The notes under the pieces are model-generated. The model was not told the origin of the DNA, ran no database searches, and was given only the letters and a program-made list of their open reading frames with translations. 64,000 nucleotides of DNA from the NCBI GenBank assembly GCA_964472315.1, contig CAYYJS010000003.1, positions 1 to 64,000 on the forward strand, given 5' to 3'. The first letter of the stretch is position 1, and the number at the start of each line of letters is the position of its first letter. The translations under genes and the position numbers were made by a program. This document shows, one piece after another, positions 53,218-61,311 of the stretch. This stretch comes from CAYYJS01 sp964472315 (GTDB lineage: Bacteria; Verrucomicrobiota; Kiritimatiellia; UBA8416).

Positions 53218-53403
53218 ATGACAAAACAAGCCAAGTGCTGCAAGTCGGTCGAACATTCGGGGCATCTGTGCGTGTTGGCCGGCGAGGGCAAGTTCGAAGC
53301 GATCAAAGAACTCGTAACGGCGCCGCGGTTCATCTGCTTCAACTGTGGTCGGGTGGCCGATTCGAAGAAGAATCTCTGCAATCCGATGCCTCTGGAAGGC
53401 TGA
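53218..53403 (+). CDS. Small Cys/His-rich protein (putative zinc ribbon)
   Basis: A 61-residue protein with its own Shine-Dalgarno sequence (GGAGAGG) and a long A/T leader. It has six Cys and two His in a pattern suited to metal binding: KCCKSVEHSGHLC near the start and ICFNCGRVADSKKNLCNP near the end. The middle is a short helix (GKFEAIKELV). I recall similar small proteins in other anaerobes but know no function. It is not in the nadK operon, as 143 bp separate them. Confidence 0.6.
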   Translation: MTKQAKCCKSVEHSGHLCVLAGEGKFEAIKELVTAPRFICFNCGRVADSKKNLCNPMPLEG

Positions 53404-53432
53404 CACGGGCGGGGGGGGAGTGGAGGGGGCGA

Positions 53433-53465
53433 CGTGACGGGGCGGGCGACGCCGCGCCCGTCACG
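53433..53465. terminator. Bidirectional hairpin between convergent genes
   Basis: Perfect 9-bp arms CGTGACGGG (53433-53441) and CCCGTCACG (53457-53465) lie between the stop codons of the small Cys-rich gene and the minus-strand peroxiredoxin gene. The hairpin is G+C-rich but has no T-tract on either side, so it may be a non-canonical terminator for both. Confidence 0.5.
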
Positions 53466-53479
53466 CGTGTCAACCGGCT

Positions 53480-54067
53480 TCAGCCGTGGCGGGCCATGTA
53501 GTCGGCGACGCCTTCGGCGGTCGCTTTCATGGCTTTCTGTCCCTGCTTCCAGTTGGCCGGACAGACCTCGCCGTGTTCCTCGACGAATTGCAGGGCATCG
53601 ATTGTTCGGAGGGCTTCGTCGGTGCTGCGGCCAAGCGGCAGGTCATTGATCAGGGCATGGCGCACCACACCGTGCGTATCGATCAGGAAAGTGCCGCGCA
53701 GTGCGACGCTATTCCCCAGCAACACCCCGTAGGCACGGGCGATATCCTTGGAGAGGTCCGCCACCAGAGGGAATCCCACCTGCCCGATGCCGCCCTTGTC
53801 GAGGGCTGTATGACGCCAGGCATAATGCGCGTATTGTGAGTCGACCGAGATGCCGATGACCTGGGTGTTACGTTCCGTGAAGTGCTTGAGCGTTTTGTCG
53901 AATGCCACGATCTCGGACGGGCAGACGAACGTGAAGTCAAGCGGATAGAAGAAGATGAGCACGTACTTACCGCGGTAACTCGACAGCTTCAGGTCGGCGA
54001 TGCGGTTGTCGGGGTAAACGGCTTGTGCGGTGAAGTCGGGCGCTTCCTTCGTGACGAGCGATTCCAT
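53480..54067 (-). CDS. 2-Cys peroxiredoxin (AhpC/Prx1 type)
   Basis: A 195-residue thiol peroxidase that reduces hydrogen peroxide and organic peroxides. The peroxidatic Cys49 is in FYPLDFTFVCPSEIVAFD and the resolving Cys169 is in EEHGEVCPANWKQGQKAM, the typical 2-Cys arrangement. VIGISVDSQYAHYAW and PLVADLSKDIARAYGVL are conserved. The ATG follows AAGGAGG. The gene has a well-spaced promoter and is divergent from the catabolic operon. A peroxide-defence gene fits an oxygen-sensitive PFOR/Rnf metabolism. Confidence 0.93.
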   Translation of the reverse strand: MESLVTKEAPDFTAQAVYPDNRIADLKLSSYRGKYVLIFFYPLDFTFVCPSEIVAFDKTLKHFTERNTQVIGISVDSQYAHYAWRHTALDKGGIGQVGFPLVADLSKDIARAYGVLLGNSVALRGTFLIDTHGVVRHALINDLPLGRSTDEALRTIDALQFVEEHGEVCPANWKQGQKAMKATAEGVADYMARHG

Positions 54068-54136
54068 TGTTCATCCTCCTTGAACGGTGTACCTGTGATC
54101 TGCTGCTGAAACCACGTGCTTCAGTCGGTGTGCAGA

Positions 54137-54165
54137 ATGATACTTAAGCGGTAGCATTGCAACAA
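54137..54165 (-). promoter_or_regulatory. Sigma-70-type promoter for the peroxiredoxin gene
   Basis: On the minus strand TTGTTG and TATCAT are spaced by exactly 17 bp, with the -10 box 69 bp upstream of the start codon. Confidence 0.5.
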
Positions 54166-54212
54166 TTAATTCGCCTGGCCGGCTTCACGTGATCCGCTGA
54201 TATTTCTTGCGT

Positions 54213-54233
54213 GATATGTTGACCTATCATATC
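54213..54233. promoter_or_regulatory. Operator-like inverted repeat upstream of the XRE-cupin operon
   Basis: GATATG (54213-54218) and CATATC (54228-54233) are perfect inverted arms around a 9-base centre, 46 bp upstream of the regulator's GTG start. It is a reasonable binding site for the XRE-cupin protein acting on its own operon, or on the divergent peroxiredoxin gene. Confidence 0.4.
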
Positions 54234-54278
54234 TATACCGCGCGAAAGCTACATTATTAGAACGAGGGAGTTGCCGGA

Positions 54279-54830
54279 GTGGCTGTGCGAGAAGCGAATG
54301 GGCTGGATGGGCTCTTTGATTTTGGCGTGTTGCGCGGCTTACGGCGACGGCAGGGACTGACGATCGCCGAAGTGTCGGAACGCTCGGGCGTGTCGCCGGC
54401 AGTGATCTCGAAACTGGAGCGCAATCAGACCCGGTCCGAGATCGATACGTTGTTCCGATTGAGTCGGGTGTTCGGTGTGCAGGTCAGCGAGTTGCTCGGC
54501 CTGGCGGAGCGTCGAACCTCGCATCGGACCGCGGAAAGCGCCCATGAATCGGATGGTTTCCGGTTCCGGCAGATCAGTTACGCCAATGTGCGTTGTTTGA
54601 TCGGCGAGGCGTCCGCGGGTGGTTGGGCCTCGCGTCCCGACGTGCATGCCGACGATTTCGAGTTGTGCTGGTGCATCGAGGGCGAGGTCGTGGTGCTGCT
54701 TCCCGGCGAACGTCACTGCTTGACGGCGGGCGAGGCGTTGCAGTTTGACGCCGTGTTGCAGCATCGCTATGAAGCGGTGTCGGACTGTCGGATCGTTGTC
54801 ATACACATCACCAAACAGAAGAGGTTCTAG
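54279..54830 (+). CDS. XRE-family regulator with C-terminal cupin domain
   Basis: A 183-residue regulator. Residues about 13-70 form a helix-turn-helix (LRGLRRRQGLTIAEVSERSG, VSPAVISKLERNQTRSEIDT), and residues about 105-180 form a small cupin (DDFELCWCIEGEVVVLLPGE, RHCLTAGEALQFDAVLQHRY). Such proteins sense small metabolites through the cupin and repress or activate adjacent catabolic genes. The start is GTG at 54279, after GAGGGAG. The next gene begins 2 bp after its stop. It probably controls the five-gene operon through the palindrome at 54213-54233. Confidence 0.85.
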   Translation: MAVREANGLDGLFDFGVLRGLRRRQGLTIAEVSERSGVSPAVISKLERNQTRSEIDTLFRLSRVFGVQVSELLGLAERRTSHRTAESAHESDGFRFRQISYANVRCLIGEASAGGWASRPDVHADDFELCWCIEGEVVVLLPGERHCLTAGEALQFDAVLQHRYEAVSDCRIVVIHITKQKRF

Positions 54831-54832
54831 GG

Positions 54833-55300
54833 ATGAATGTGGCGGACTTGGCGGGGATCGAGGGGCGCACGTATCCGGCGCGCCGGCGGACGCAGAATCT
54901 GGTGGGCGGCGCATCGCCGGTGCAGGCGACGCATTTCAGCATGGGTTACGTGACGTTGGAGCCGGATGGCGGGCAGGTGCCATGGCACAACCAGGAGCAG
55001 GAGGAAGTCTACTTCGTCGTATCCGGCATTGGCGAAATGTGCCTGGGCACGGAAGTGCGCGCGCTGACGGCCGGGCAGGCGGTCTACATTCCAAGCGGTG
55101 TGTTCCATCAGCTCAGCAACATGGGGGCGACACCGTTGACGTTCCTCTATGTGTACGGGCCCGCCGGCGCGGTGGATCATTGGAAGCAGGAACTGGCCGG
55201 CACCTTGCCGAAGGCGGGTGTGGATGTGCCCACGCTGCCGGCCGGCGCGCGTTACCCTCAGTGCACGGCTTTACCGGCGGGCGGGCCGATCCGGATATGA
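54833..55300 (+). CDS. Cupin domain protein
   Basis: A 155-residue beta-barrel cupin. The two cupin motifs are visible as PWHNQEQEEVYFVVSGIGEM (His and Glu metal ligands) and AVYIPSGVFHQLSNMGATPL (second His). The protein could be an isomerase, dioxygenase or binding protein for a sugar acid. A Pro-rich tail follows. It is tightly coupled to the regulator, so it probably acts on the operon's substrate. The exact reaction cannot be told. Confidence 0.78.
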   Translation: MNVADLAGIEGRTYPARRRTQNLVGGASPVQATHFSMGYVTLEPDGGQVPWHNQEQEEVYFVVSGIGEMCLGTEVRALTAGQAVYIPSGVFHQLSNMGATPLTFLYVYGPAGAVDHWKQELAGTLPKAGVDVPTLPAGARYPQCTALPAGGPIRI

Positions 55301-55388
55301 CCGGCGTGTCGCGCGGAACATGGAAGACTGGAAACGGGGACAGACTGGACGATGTGACGGAAGCTGGCATGCGTAAAGGATGTGTGTG

Positions 55389-56564
55389 ATGGAAACAAGG
55401 CGGGTTGGCATTGTTCTGAATGGTGTGACGGGGCGGATGGGGACGAATCAGCACCTGGCGCGCAGCATTTCGGCGATTATCAAACAGGGCGGTATTCCGG
55501 TCGGACGCGATCTGACCATTATGCCGGACCCGATTCTGACCGGACGACGCGAACATGCCATCCGGGCGCTGGCCGAACAGTACGGACGCGAGACGATCGG
55601 GAAGCCGTATGCGTATACGACCGATGTCGAAGGCGCGCTGAACGGCAAGTATGGCGACTACGAGGTGTTCTTCGACGCGTCCGGTACGCTCCAGCGCGGT
55701 CATTTCGTCGAGATGGCCGTGAGGGCCGGCAAGGCCATCTACTGTGAGAAGCCCACGGCGACGACGGTGGCGGAAGCGGTGCGTATCGCGCGGTTGGTCG
55801 AAGCGGCGGGCCTCAAGAACGGTGTCGTGCAGGACAAGCTCTGGTTGCCGGGGTTCCGCAAGCTGAAGATGCTCCAGGAGCTTGGGTTCTTCGGACGCAT
55901 CCTGTCGGTGCGCGGCGAGTTCGGGTACTGGGTATTCACGGGGATGGACTGCGATCAGCCGGCGCAGCGGCCGAGTTGGAACTACCGGGCCGAGGACGGC
56001 GGCGGGATCATGATCGACATGTTCTGTCACTGGCGGTACGTCATCGACAACGTGTTCGGACCGATCCGGAAGGTGGTGGCGCACGGAAGCATCGACCTGC
56101 CCGAACGGCGCGCGGAAGACGGGAGCGCCTATCGGGCCACGGCGGACGATTCGGCGTACGCCATCTTTCTGCTTGAGGATGGCACCGTGGTGCAGTTCAA
56201 CAGTTCGTGGTGCACGCGCGTACGGCGTGACGACTTGCTGACCGTACAGGTAGATGGCGAGAAGGGCTCGGCTGTGGCCGGCTTGCGGGAAGTGGTTGTG
56301 CAGAGCGCGGCCGAGACACCGAAACCGGTGTGGAACCCGGACATCGCCCAGCCGATCGACTTCTACAAGGGATGGACGCCGGTTCCGAACAACATCGCGT
56401 ATGACAACGCGTTCAAGATCCAGTGGGAGGAGTTCCTCAAACACGTGGTTCTCGACACGCCGTGGCGGTTTTCGCTCATGGAAGGCGCCAAGGGTGTGCA
56501 ATTGGCCGAGTTGGGCCTGCAGTCCTGGCGTGAAGGCCGTTGGATGGATGTGCCGGCGCTGTGA
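55389..56564 (+). CDS. Gfo/Idh/MocA family oxidoreductase
   Basis: A 391-residue NAD(P)-dependent dehydrogenase. The Rossmann start is VGIVLNGVTGRMGTNQHL (a VTGRMG variant of the usual GxGxxG), and the family EKP motif is AIYCEKPTATTVAEAVRIA. The C-terminal sheet domain holds LWLPGFRKLKMLQELGFFGR and WNYRAEDGGGIMIDMFCHWR, carrying His and Asp residues typical of the active site. It would oxidise a sugar, inositol or similar polyol ring hydroxyl. The ATG at 55389 is nine bases after AAAGGA. It lies in the XRE-cupin operon. Confidence 0.85.
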   Translation: METRRVGIVLNGVTGRMGTNQHLARSISAIIKQGGIPVGRDLTIMPDPILTGRREHAIRALAEQYGRETIGKPYAYTTDVEGALNGKYGDYEVFFDASGTLQRGHFVEMAVRAGKAIYCEKPTATTVAEAVRIARLVEAAGLKNGVVQDKLWLPGFRKLKMLQELGFFGRILSVRGEFGYWVFTGMDCDQPAQRPSWNYRAEDGGGIMIDMFCHWRYVIDNVFGPIRKVVAHGSIDLPERRAEDGSAYRATADDSAYAIFLLEDGTVVQFNSSWCTRVRRDDLLTVQVDGEKGSAVAGLREVVVQSAAETPKPVWNPDIAQPIDFYKGWTPVPNNIAYDNAFKIQWEEFLKHVVLDTPWRFSLMEGAKGVQLAELGLQSWREGRWMDVPAL

Positions 56565-56666
56565 GGGAAGAGGGAGAGGTGAAGACGCGGAGACGCGGGG
56601 AGGGGGAGACGCGGGGAGGGGGCGGGAGTGTGTGAGTGTGCGAGGGAAGAGGGGAGAGAGGTTGGT
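56565..56666 (+). repeat. G-rich polypurine spacer with AGACGCGG repeats
   Basis: This 102-bp gap is almost pure purine on the coding strand. AGACGCGG occurs three times, and four G-runs of four or more are separated by 1-6 bases, which is a G-quadruplex motif. A second spacer of the same kind lies at 57441-57535. Confidence 0.7.
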
Positions 56667-57440
56667 ATGTCGAAGAAAGTGGCATTGGTGACGGGGGCGG
56701 GGCGTGGGATCGGGTTGGCGATCGCGAAGGCGCTGGGCGCGGAGCAGCACGATATCGTCGTTGTGGATATCCATGCGCCGGAGGCTGTCGCGGGGGCCAT
56801 GGATGAACTGCGGGCGTTGGGTGCGGAGGTGCTGTATTGCCGCGCCGATGTGAGCGATGCCGGTGCGCGCAAGCGGATGCTCGACGACGTGCGCAGTCGC
56901 TTCGGGCGCCTGGATGTGCTCGTGAACAACGCCGGCGTGGCGCCGAAGGTGCGTGCGGACATTCTGGACGCGACCGAGGAAAGCTACGAGTGGGTGATGA
57001 AGATCAACCTGCAGGGCCCATATTTTCTGACGCAGGCTGTCGCGAACTGGATGATCGAACAGCGGAAGGCCGATGCTGGTTTCGCCGGGTGCATCGTCAA
57101 TATCTCGTCGACATCGGCGGAGGTCGCTTCGATATCGCGCGGCGAGTACTGCATTTCCAAGGCCGGCGTCAGCATGGCCACGATGTTGTGGGCCGCGCGG
57201 TTGGGCGAGTTCGACATTCCGGTGTACGAGATCCGTCCCGGTGTGATCATGACGGACATGACCGCGGTGGTGAAAGGCAAGTACGACAAACTGATCGGCG
57301 AAGGTCTGTGCGTGCAGTCGCGATGGGGCTACCCCGAAGACATCGGCAAGGCCGTGGCCATGATGGCGCGCGGCGATTTGCCCTATTCGTCAGGTCAGGT
57401 GATCCGCGTGGATGGCGGGATGACGTTGAAGCGGCTGTAG
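56667..57440 (+). CDS. Short-chain dehydrogenase/reductase (SDR)
   Basis: A 257-residue classical SDR. The NAD(P) motif is ALVTGAGRGIGLAIAKALGA, the structural NNAG is in LDVLVNNAGVAPKVRADILD, and the catalytic Ser-Tyr-Lys set is in IVNISSTSAEVASISRGEYC and YCISKAGVSM (YxxxK). The acidic DIHAPEA after strand 2 favours NAD(H). It would oxidise or reduce a hydroxyl of the operon's substrate, alongside the Gfo/Idh and FAD enzymes. GAGAGG precedes the ATG. It looks like a 3-ketoacyl-ACP reductase homologue, but context argues against fatty acid synthesis. Confidence 0.87.
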   Translation: MSKKVALVTGAGRGIGLAIAKALGAEQHDIVVVDIHAPEAVAGAMDELRALGAEVLYCRADVSDAGARKRMLDDVRSRFGRLDVLVNNAGVAPKVRADILDATEESYEWVMKINLQGPYFLTQAVANWMIEQRKADAGFAGCIVNISSTSAEVASISRGEYCISKAGVSMATMLWAARLGEFDIPVYEIRPGVIMTDMTAVVKGKYDKLIGEGLCVQSRWGYPEDIGKAVAMMARGDLPYSSGQVIRVDGGMTLKRL

Positions 57441-57535
57441 GGGACGGGGAGGGGAAGACGCGGGGAGGGGAAGACGCGGAGAGGGGATGAGGGGGAGATG
57501 GGGGAAGGGGGAGAGAAGAAAGGGAGAGGGGAAGT
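57441..57535 (+). repeat. G-rich polypurine spacer, second copy
   Basis: This 95-bp gap is again nearly all purine on the coding strand. GAAGACGCGG occurs twice within G-runs of four, giving a G-quadruplex motif. It separates the SDR and FAD oxidoreductase genes and ends in a weak Shine-Dalgarno (GAGGGGAAG) for the latter. Confidence 0.7.
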
Positions 57536-59512
57536 ATGGAGAAGCGCGTGATGAAGAGTGTTAGTGGCGATAGGGTGGCGGGCGAGGCGCCGGCGAGGCG
57601 GGTGCATACGCTGGTGGTGGGCAGTGGGGCCGCGGGACTGAATGCGGCGGTGCAGCTCCGTGCGAACGGCGTGGAGGATGTCGTGATCGTGACGGAGGGG
57701 TTGGACAAGGGGACGTCCATCAACACCGGCAGCGACAAACAGACGTACTACAAACTGTCCATGTGCGGGGCCGACACCGACGCCCCGGCCGTGATGGCTC
57801 AGACGTACTTCGCGGGCGGCAGCATGCACGGCGATCTGGCATTGACCGAGGCCAGCCTGTCGGCGCGCGCGTTCATCAACCTCGTCAACCTCGGTGTGCC
57901 GTTTCCGCGCGATCCGTACGGGCAGTTCATCGGGTACAAGACCGACCACGATCCCCGCCAGCGGGCGACATCGATCGGGCCGTACACCTCGCGCGAAATG
58001 TGCCGCGCGCTGATCCGACAGGTGACGCGTCTCGGCATTCCGGTCGTGGAAGGCTACACGGTCGTGCAGCTTCTGACGGTCGGTCAGGGCACCGACCGCC
58101 GCTGTTCCGGCGCCGTGGCGGTCGACGGCGAAGGGCGTCTGCAGGTGTTTGTGGCGGAGAATGTCGTGTTGGCCGTGGGGGGGCCCGGCGGGCTGTACAA
58201 GACCAGCGTTTATCCGAACGTGCACACCGGCGCGATCGGTCTGGGGATGATGGCCGGCGCGTGTTGCCAAGGGCTTCCCGAGTCGCAGTACGGCATGGCG
58301 TCGATCGGGTTCCGCTGGAACGTATCCGGCACGTACATGCAGGTGATCCCGCGGTTCATCAGCACGGGGCCTGACGGGGTGGGGGACGCGCGGGAGTTTC
58401 TGCGCGAGTACTTCCCGACCGTCGGCGACATGAATTCGCAGGTCTTCCTGAAGGGGTACCAATGGCCGTTCGACTCGCGCAAGGTCATTGGCGGTTCCTC
58501 GATCGTCGACATTCTCGTCTACATCGAGACGGTATTGCGGGGGCGTCGCGTGTTTCTCGACTTCCGCGCCAATCCCGAGGGGTTCACGCTGGAGACGCTC
58601 AGCGCCGAAGCGCACGAGTACCTGGCGAAGTCACAGGCGCTGCTCGAAACGCCGATCGCGCGTCTCCAGAAAATGAATCCGGGGGCGATCGAGTTGTACC
58701 GGGACCACGGTATCGACATCCGGAAGGCGCCGCTCGAGATCGCTGTGTGCGCTCAGCACAACAACGGCGGCCTGGCGGGGAATTTGTGGTGGGAATCCAC
58801 GAACCTGCGCCACTTGTTCCCGGTGGGCGAGGTCAACGGCTCGCACGGCGTCTACCGACCGGGCGGGTCGGCGTTGAACTCCGGACAAGTGGGTGCGTTC
58901 CGCGCGGCGGAGTATATCGCGAACCGCTACACGGCCTGGACGGTCGATGTCGCGCAAGCCGAGCGTGTGGCGGCGGAGGCGGTTGTCTCGCTGCGCGCCT
59001 GGATGGGCAAGGCGCGCGCGTCGTCGAAGCCGTGGCAGGCGGAGCGGGACGAGTTACAGACGCGCATGTCGCGTGCCGGGGCGCACATCCGCAAGCCCGA
59101 TGCGGTGCGTGCGGCCGTGGCCGAGGCGTGGGCGCAGGTCGAGCGGCTGGAGCGGGATGCCTGCGGCGGGCCGGGCGTGGCGGATGTCGTCGAATCCTTG
59201 CGCAACCGCCAGCTCTGCTTCGCGCACGCGGTCTACCTGGAGGCAGTCCAGTTCGCCCTCGACAGCGGCGTCGGCAGTCGCGGGTCCGCGATCGTCCTGG
59301 ATCCGGGCGGGAAGCCGGTGCATGACAAACTGGGCGGGTGGGCCATCGCTCCGGAGAACGAGTCGTTCCGGGAGCACGTGCAGGAAACGGTTGCCGACGG
59401 TCCGCGCCGTGTGCGCAGCCAATGGGTTGGACGCCGGCCGCTGCCGGAATCCGACATGTGGTTCGAGACGGCCTGGGCGCGGTTCCGTTCGGGCGCCGTG
59501 TACGATGTCTAG
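57536..59512 (+). CDS. FAD-dependent oxidoreductase, fumarate reductase flavoprotein-like
   Basis: A 658-residue flavoprotein. The FAD-binding start is TLVVGSGAAGLNAAVQLRAN, followed by TEGLDKGTSINTGSDKQTYY. The closing FAD block (GGLAGNLWWESTNLRHLFPV, GEVNGSHGVYRPGGSALNSG, QVGAFRAAEYIA) matches the FrdA/SdhA/NadB superfamily. The C-terminal 180 residues are helix-rich. There is no partner iron-sulfur or membrane subunit beside it, so it is not fumarate reductase. It probably oxidises a hydroxy or amino substrate in the pathway shared with the SDR and Gfo/Idh genes. The N-terminal 18 residues before the FAD motif are poorly conserved. Confidence 0.82.
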   Translation: MEKRVMKSVSGDRVAGEAPARRVHTLVVGSGAAGLNAAVQLRANGVEDVVIVTEGLDKGTSINTGSDKQTYYKLSMCGADTDAPAVMAQTYFAGGSMHGDLALTEASLSARAFINLVNLGVPFPRDPYGQFIGYKTDHDPRQRATSIGPYTSREMCRALIRQVTRLGIPVVEGYTVVQLLTVGQGTDRRCSGAVAVDGEGRLQVFVAENVVLAVGGPGGLYKTSVYPNVHTGAIGLGMMAGACCQGLPESQYGMASIGFRWNVSGTYMQVIPRFISTGPDGVGDAREFLREYFPTVGDMNSQVFLKGYQWPFDSRKVIGGSSIVDILVYIETVLRGRRVFLDFRANPEGFTLETLSAEAHEYLAKSQALLETPIARLQKMNPGAIELYRDHGIDIRKAPLEIAVCAQHNNGGLAGNLWWESTNLRHLFPVGEVNGSHGVYRPGGSALNSGQVGAFRAAEYIANRYTAWTVDVAQAERVAAEAVVSLRAWMGKARASSKPWQAERDELQTRMSRAGAHIRKPDAVRAAVAEAWAQVERLERDACGGPGVADVVESLRNRQLCFAHAVYLEAVQFALDSGVGSRGSAIVLDPGGKPVHDKLGGWAIAPENESFREHVQETVADGPRRVRSQWVGRRPLPESDMWFETAWARFRSGAVYDV

Positions 59513-59535
59513 CGGCACTTTCTTTTGTCACGGAC

Positions 59536-59564
59536 TTGACACCGGGGGAGCGCCTTTCTAAGGT
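59536..59564 (+). promoter_or_regulatory. Sigma-70-type promoter for tRNA-Ala
   Basis: TTGACA (consensus) and TAAGGT are spaced by exactly 17 bp, ending 34 bp before the tRNA. Confidence 0.6.
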
Positions 59565-59598
59565 ACGCGAACCTTTAGCTGCATCGTGAGCTGTTGCC

Positions 59599-59674
<76 letters not shown>

Positions 59675-59764
59675 ACAGACCACGATGCATTCAGTCTCGG
59701 TACAGCGTGGCGCTACGTGCCCGCTGTCCCCGGACACGCTGAAGCGTGGACTACGAACGGGGAG

Positions 59765-59870
59765 GGGATCGGTAGACGAGAGCGGGCGACGAGTAGGGAT
59801 TCCCAATCGTGGTCCGCTCTCGTCGCCTGTCTGCGTGCGGCACGCACAGGCAGGCCGTTCTCGTCCACCG
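59765..59870. repeat. Intergenic palindromic repeat, copy B (REP-like)
   Basis: This element shares an ordered set of segments with the one at 36955-37043: GGATCGG, GACGAGAGCGG, CGACGAGTAG, CCCAATCGT, and CCGTTCTCGTCCACCG. The pair GACGAGAGCGG and CCGCTCTCGTC is a perfect 11-bp inverted repeat. A second hairpin, CCTGTCTGCGTGC with GCACGCACAGGCAGG, is inserted and absent from copy A. It lies between tRNA-Ala and the kinase gene. Confidence 0.6.
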
Positions 59871-59927
59871 TATTCCCCGTCATGCCGCGTCACTTGGGCA
59901 TTGGATTCGAGTGTTGCTGCTGCGCAT

Positions 59928-61268
59928 TCAAGCGTCACGAAAGCGACTATACAGGTAGTCGAGCATCAGCCACGGTCCAAGCACGGGAAGACTTACGGAG
60001 AGAAGCAAGAAAAGGAACCAGAGCACGGAGCCTTTTCGTCTGGCGAGTTCGATCGCCCCCAGCAGGAACGGCGCGAGAATCAGTACCGCAAGCGCCCGCA
60101 CCACCCACGCTTCGGACGGCGCGCCCGCCCGGACCGTGGTGAGAGACCAGGCCGCGCCTGCAAGACCCACCAGTGCCGGCCAGTGCCGCAATATGGCAAT
60201 CAGCATCGGAACGACGAACCGTCCGTCACCTTTCCGGTCGGATGGGTCCGTCTCCCCGTCGCATTCGGACGCGACACGAAAACGCGTGGGCGCCGCTTGC
60301 CCCCTGCCCGCGAACCACGCCCGGATCAACCCGCGCACGGGTCCCAGAAACCTTCTCATCTCCACGGCCGAGGCGAATCGCTCGGCCGGATTCTCGTCCA
60401 GCGCCTTCGTGATGAAAGCATCCCATTCCCGGCACAGACTCGAATCGATTTCCGACGGGCGGCGCAGACCCAGTTGCCGCCCCGTCAGCAGGCGGTAGGC
60501 CATCATGCCGACGGCGTACAGATCGCTGCGCATGTCCACCTCGTCGCCGCGCCGTTGTTCGGGACTCATGTAGTCGTAGGTCCCAAGCAAGGCCTTGCCC
60601 GTGGTCTCGAGCTCCGGCTGCATCGTCCGGTCTTCGCCAATGGATACCGACTGGGCGAAGCTCTGTTGCGCACGGCTCAACAGCCATTCCTCGCCAACCG
60701 CGCGCGCCAGACCGAAGTCCGTGATCTTCACCAGAAAACCACCGTCCGCTTCGCACACCATGACGTTCGAGGGCTTCAGATCGCGATGCACCACACCATG
60801 ACCGTGCGCGTAGCTCAACCCGACCAACATCTGGTCGAGCAGCTCCGCGACATCCGCCTGGGGCAGCTTGTCTCCGAAGGCCGCAGCCAGGTCCGACAGC
60901 GTCATGGACTGTTTGCCCGGCACCGCTTCGATCAACTCCATGCGCAGCCAGTACTGGCCCTGTTCTTCGCCGAAGTCGTCGACGCGCACGATGTGCGGAT
61001 GATCGAGTGTCGACATCACCTGCGCCTCCTGGCGGAAGCGCCGTACCGACGCGGGATCGGCAGCGAGTTCCTCGCTGAGAAGTTTCAGCGCATGGCGCGT
61101 TCCGGCTTCGACATGCATCACTTCATAGACTTCGCCCATTCCGCCTCGGCCAAGCGGACGGATGACACGGTAGCATCCGAACATCCCGCCGGTAGCAAGC
61201 GTGTAGCCGCCGGAAGGCCCCTCGGCGCCGCCGACCATGGTTTGCATCCCGCCAATACCGCTATCCAT
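59928..61268 (-). CDS. Membrane Ser/Thr protein kinase (kinase 1)
   Basis: A 446-residue Hanks-type kinase followed by about three transmembrane helices (MLIAILRHWPALVGLAGAAW, WVVRALAVLILAPFLLGAI, VLWFLFLLLSVSLPVLGPWL). The glycine loop is LGRGGMGEVYEV, the ATP-binding Lys is in HALKLLSEEL, the catalytic loop is VVHRDLKPSNVMV, and DFGLARAV and YMSPEQRR follow. The activation segment is unusually long (about 50 residues) and Ser-rich (RAQQSFAQSVSIGED). The start MDSGIGGM at 61268 matches that of the next kinase. It lies 43 bp after kinase 2 and is probably co-transcribed with it. Confidence 0.85.
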   Translation of the reverse strand: MDSGIGGMQTMVGGAEGPSGGYTLATGGMFGCYRVIRPLGRGGMGEVYEVMHVEAGTRHALKLLSEELAADPASVRRFRQEAQVMSTLDHPHIVRVDDFGEEQGQYWLRMELIEAVPGKQSMTLSDLAAAFGDKLPQADVAELLDQMLVGLSYAHGHGVVHRDLKPSNVMVCEADGGFLVKITDFGLARAVGEEWLLSRAQQSFAQSVSIGEDRTMQPELETTGKALLGTYDYMSPEQRRGDEVDMRSDLYAVGMMAYRLLTGRQLGLRRPSEIDSSLCREWDAFITKALDENPAERFASAVEMRRFLGPVRGLIRAWFAGRGQAAPTRFRVASECDGETDPSDRKGDGRFVVPMLIAILRHWPALVGLAGAAWSLTTVRAGAPSEAWVVRALAVLILAPFLLGAIELARRKGSVLWFLFLLLSVSLPVLGPWLMLDYLYSRFRDA

Positions 61269-61311
61269 CACAACTCGTTTCTTCGCCTGGACGTCCATGC
61301 CCGGAACACCA

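Noticed and set aside
56667..57440. 3-ketoacyl-ACP reductase FabG
   Set aside because: SDR motifs fit, but there are no fatty acid genes around it and the acidic residue after strand 2 suggests NAD(H) use.
57536..59512. Succinate dehydrogenase or fumarate reductase subunit A
   Set aside because: No iron-sulfur or cytochrome subunit is adjacent and the gene lies in a catabolic operon with Gfo/Idh and SDR genes.
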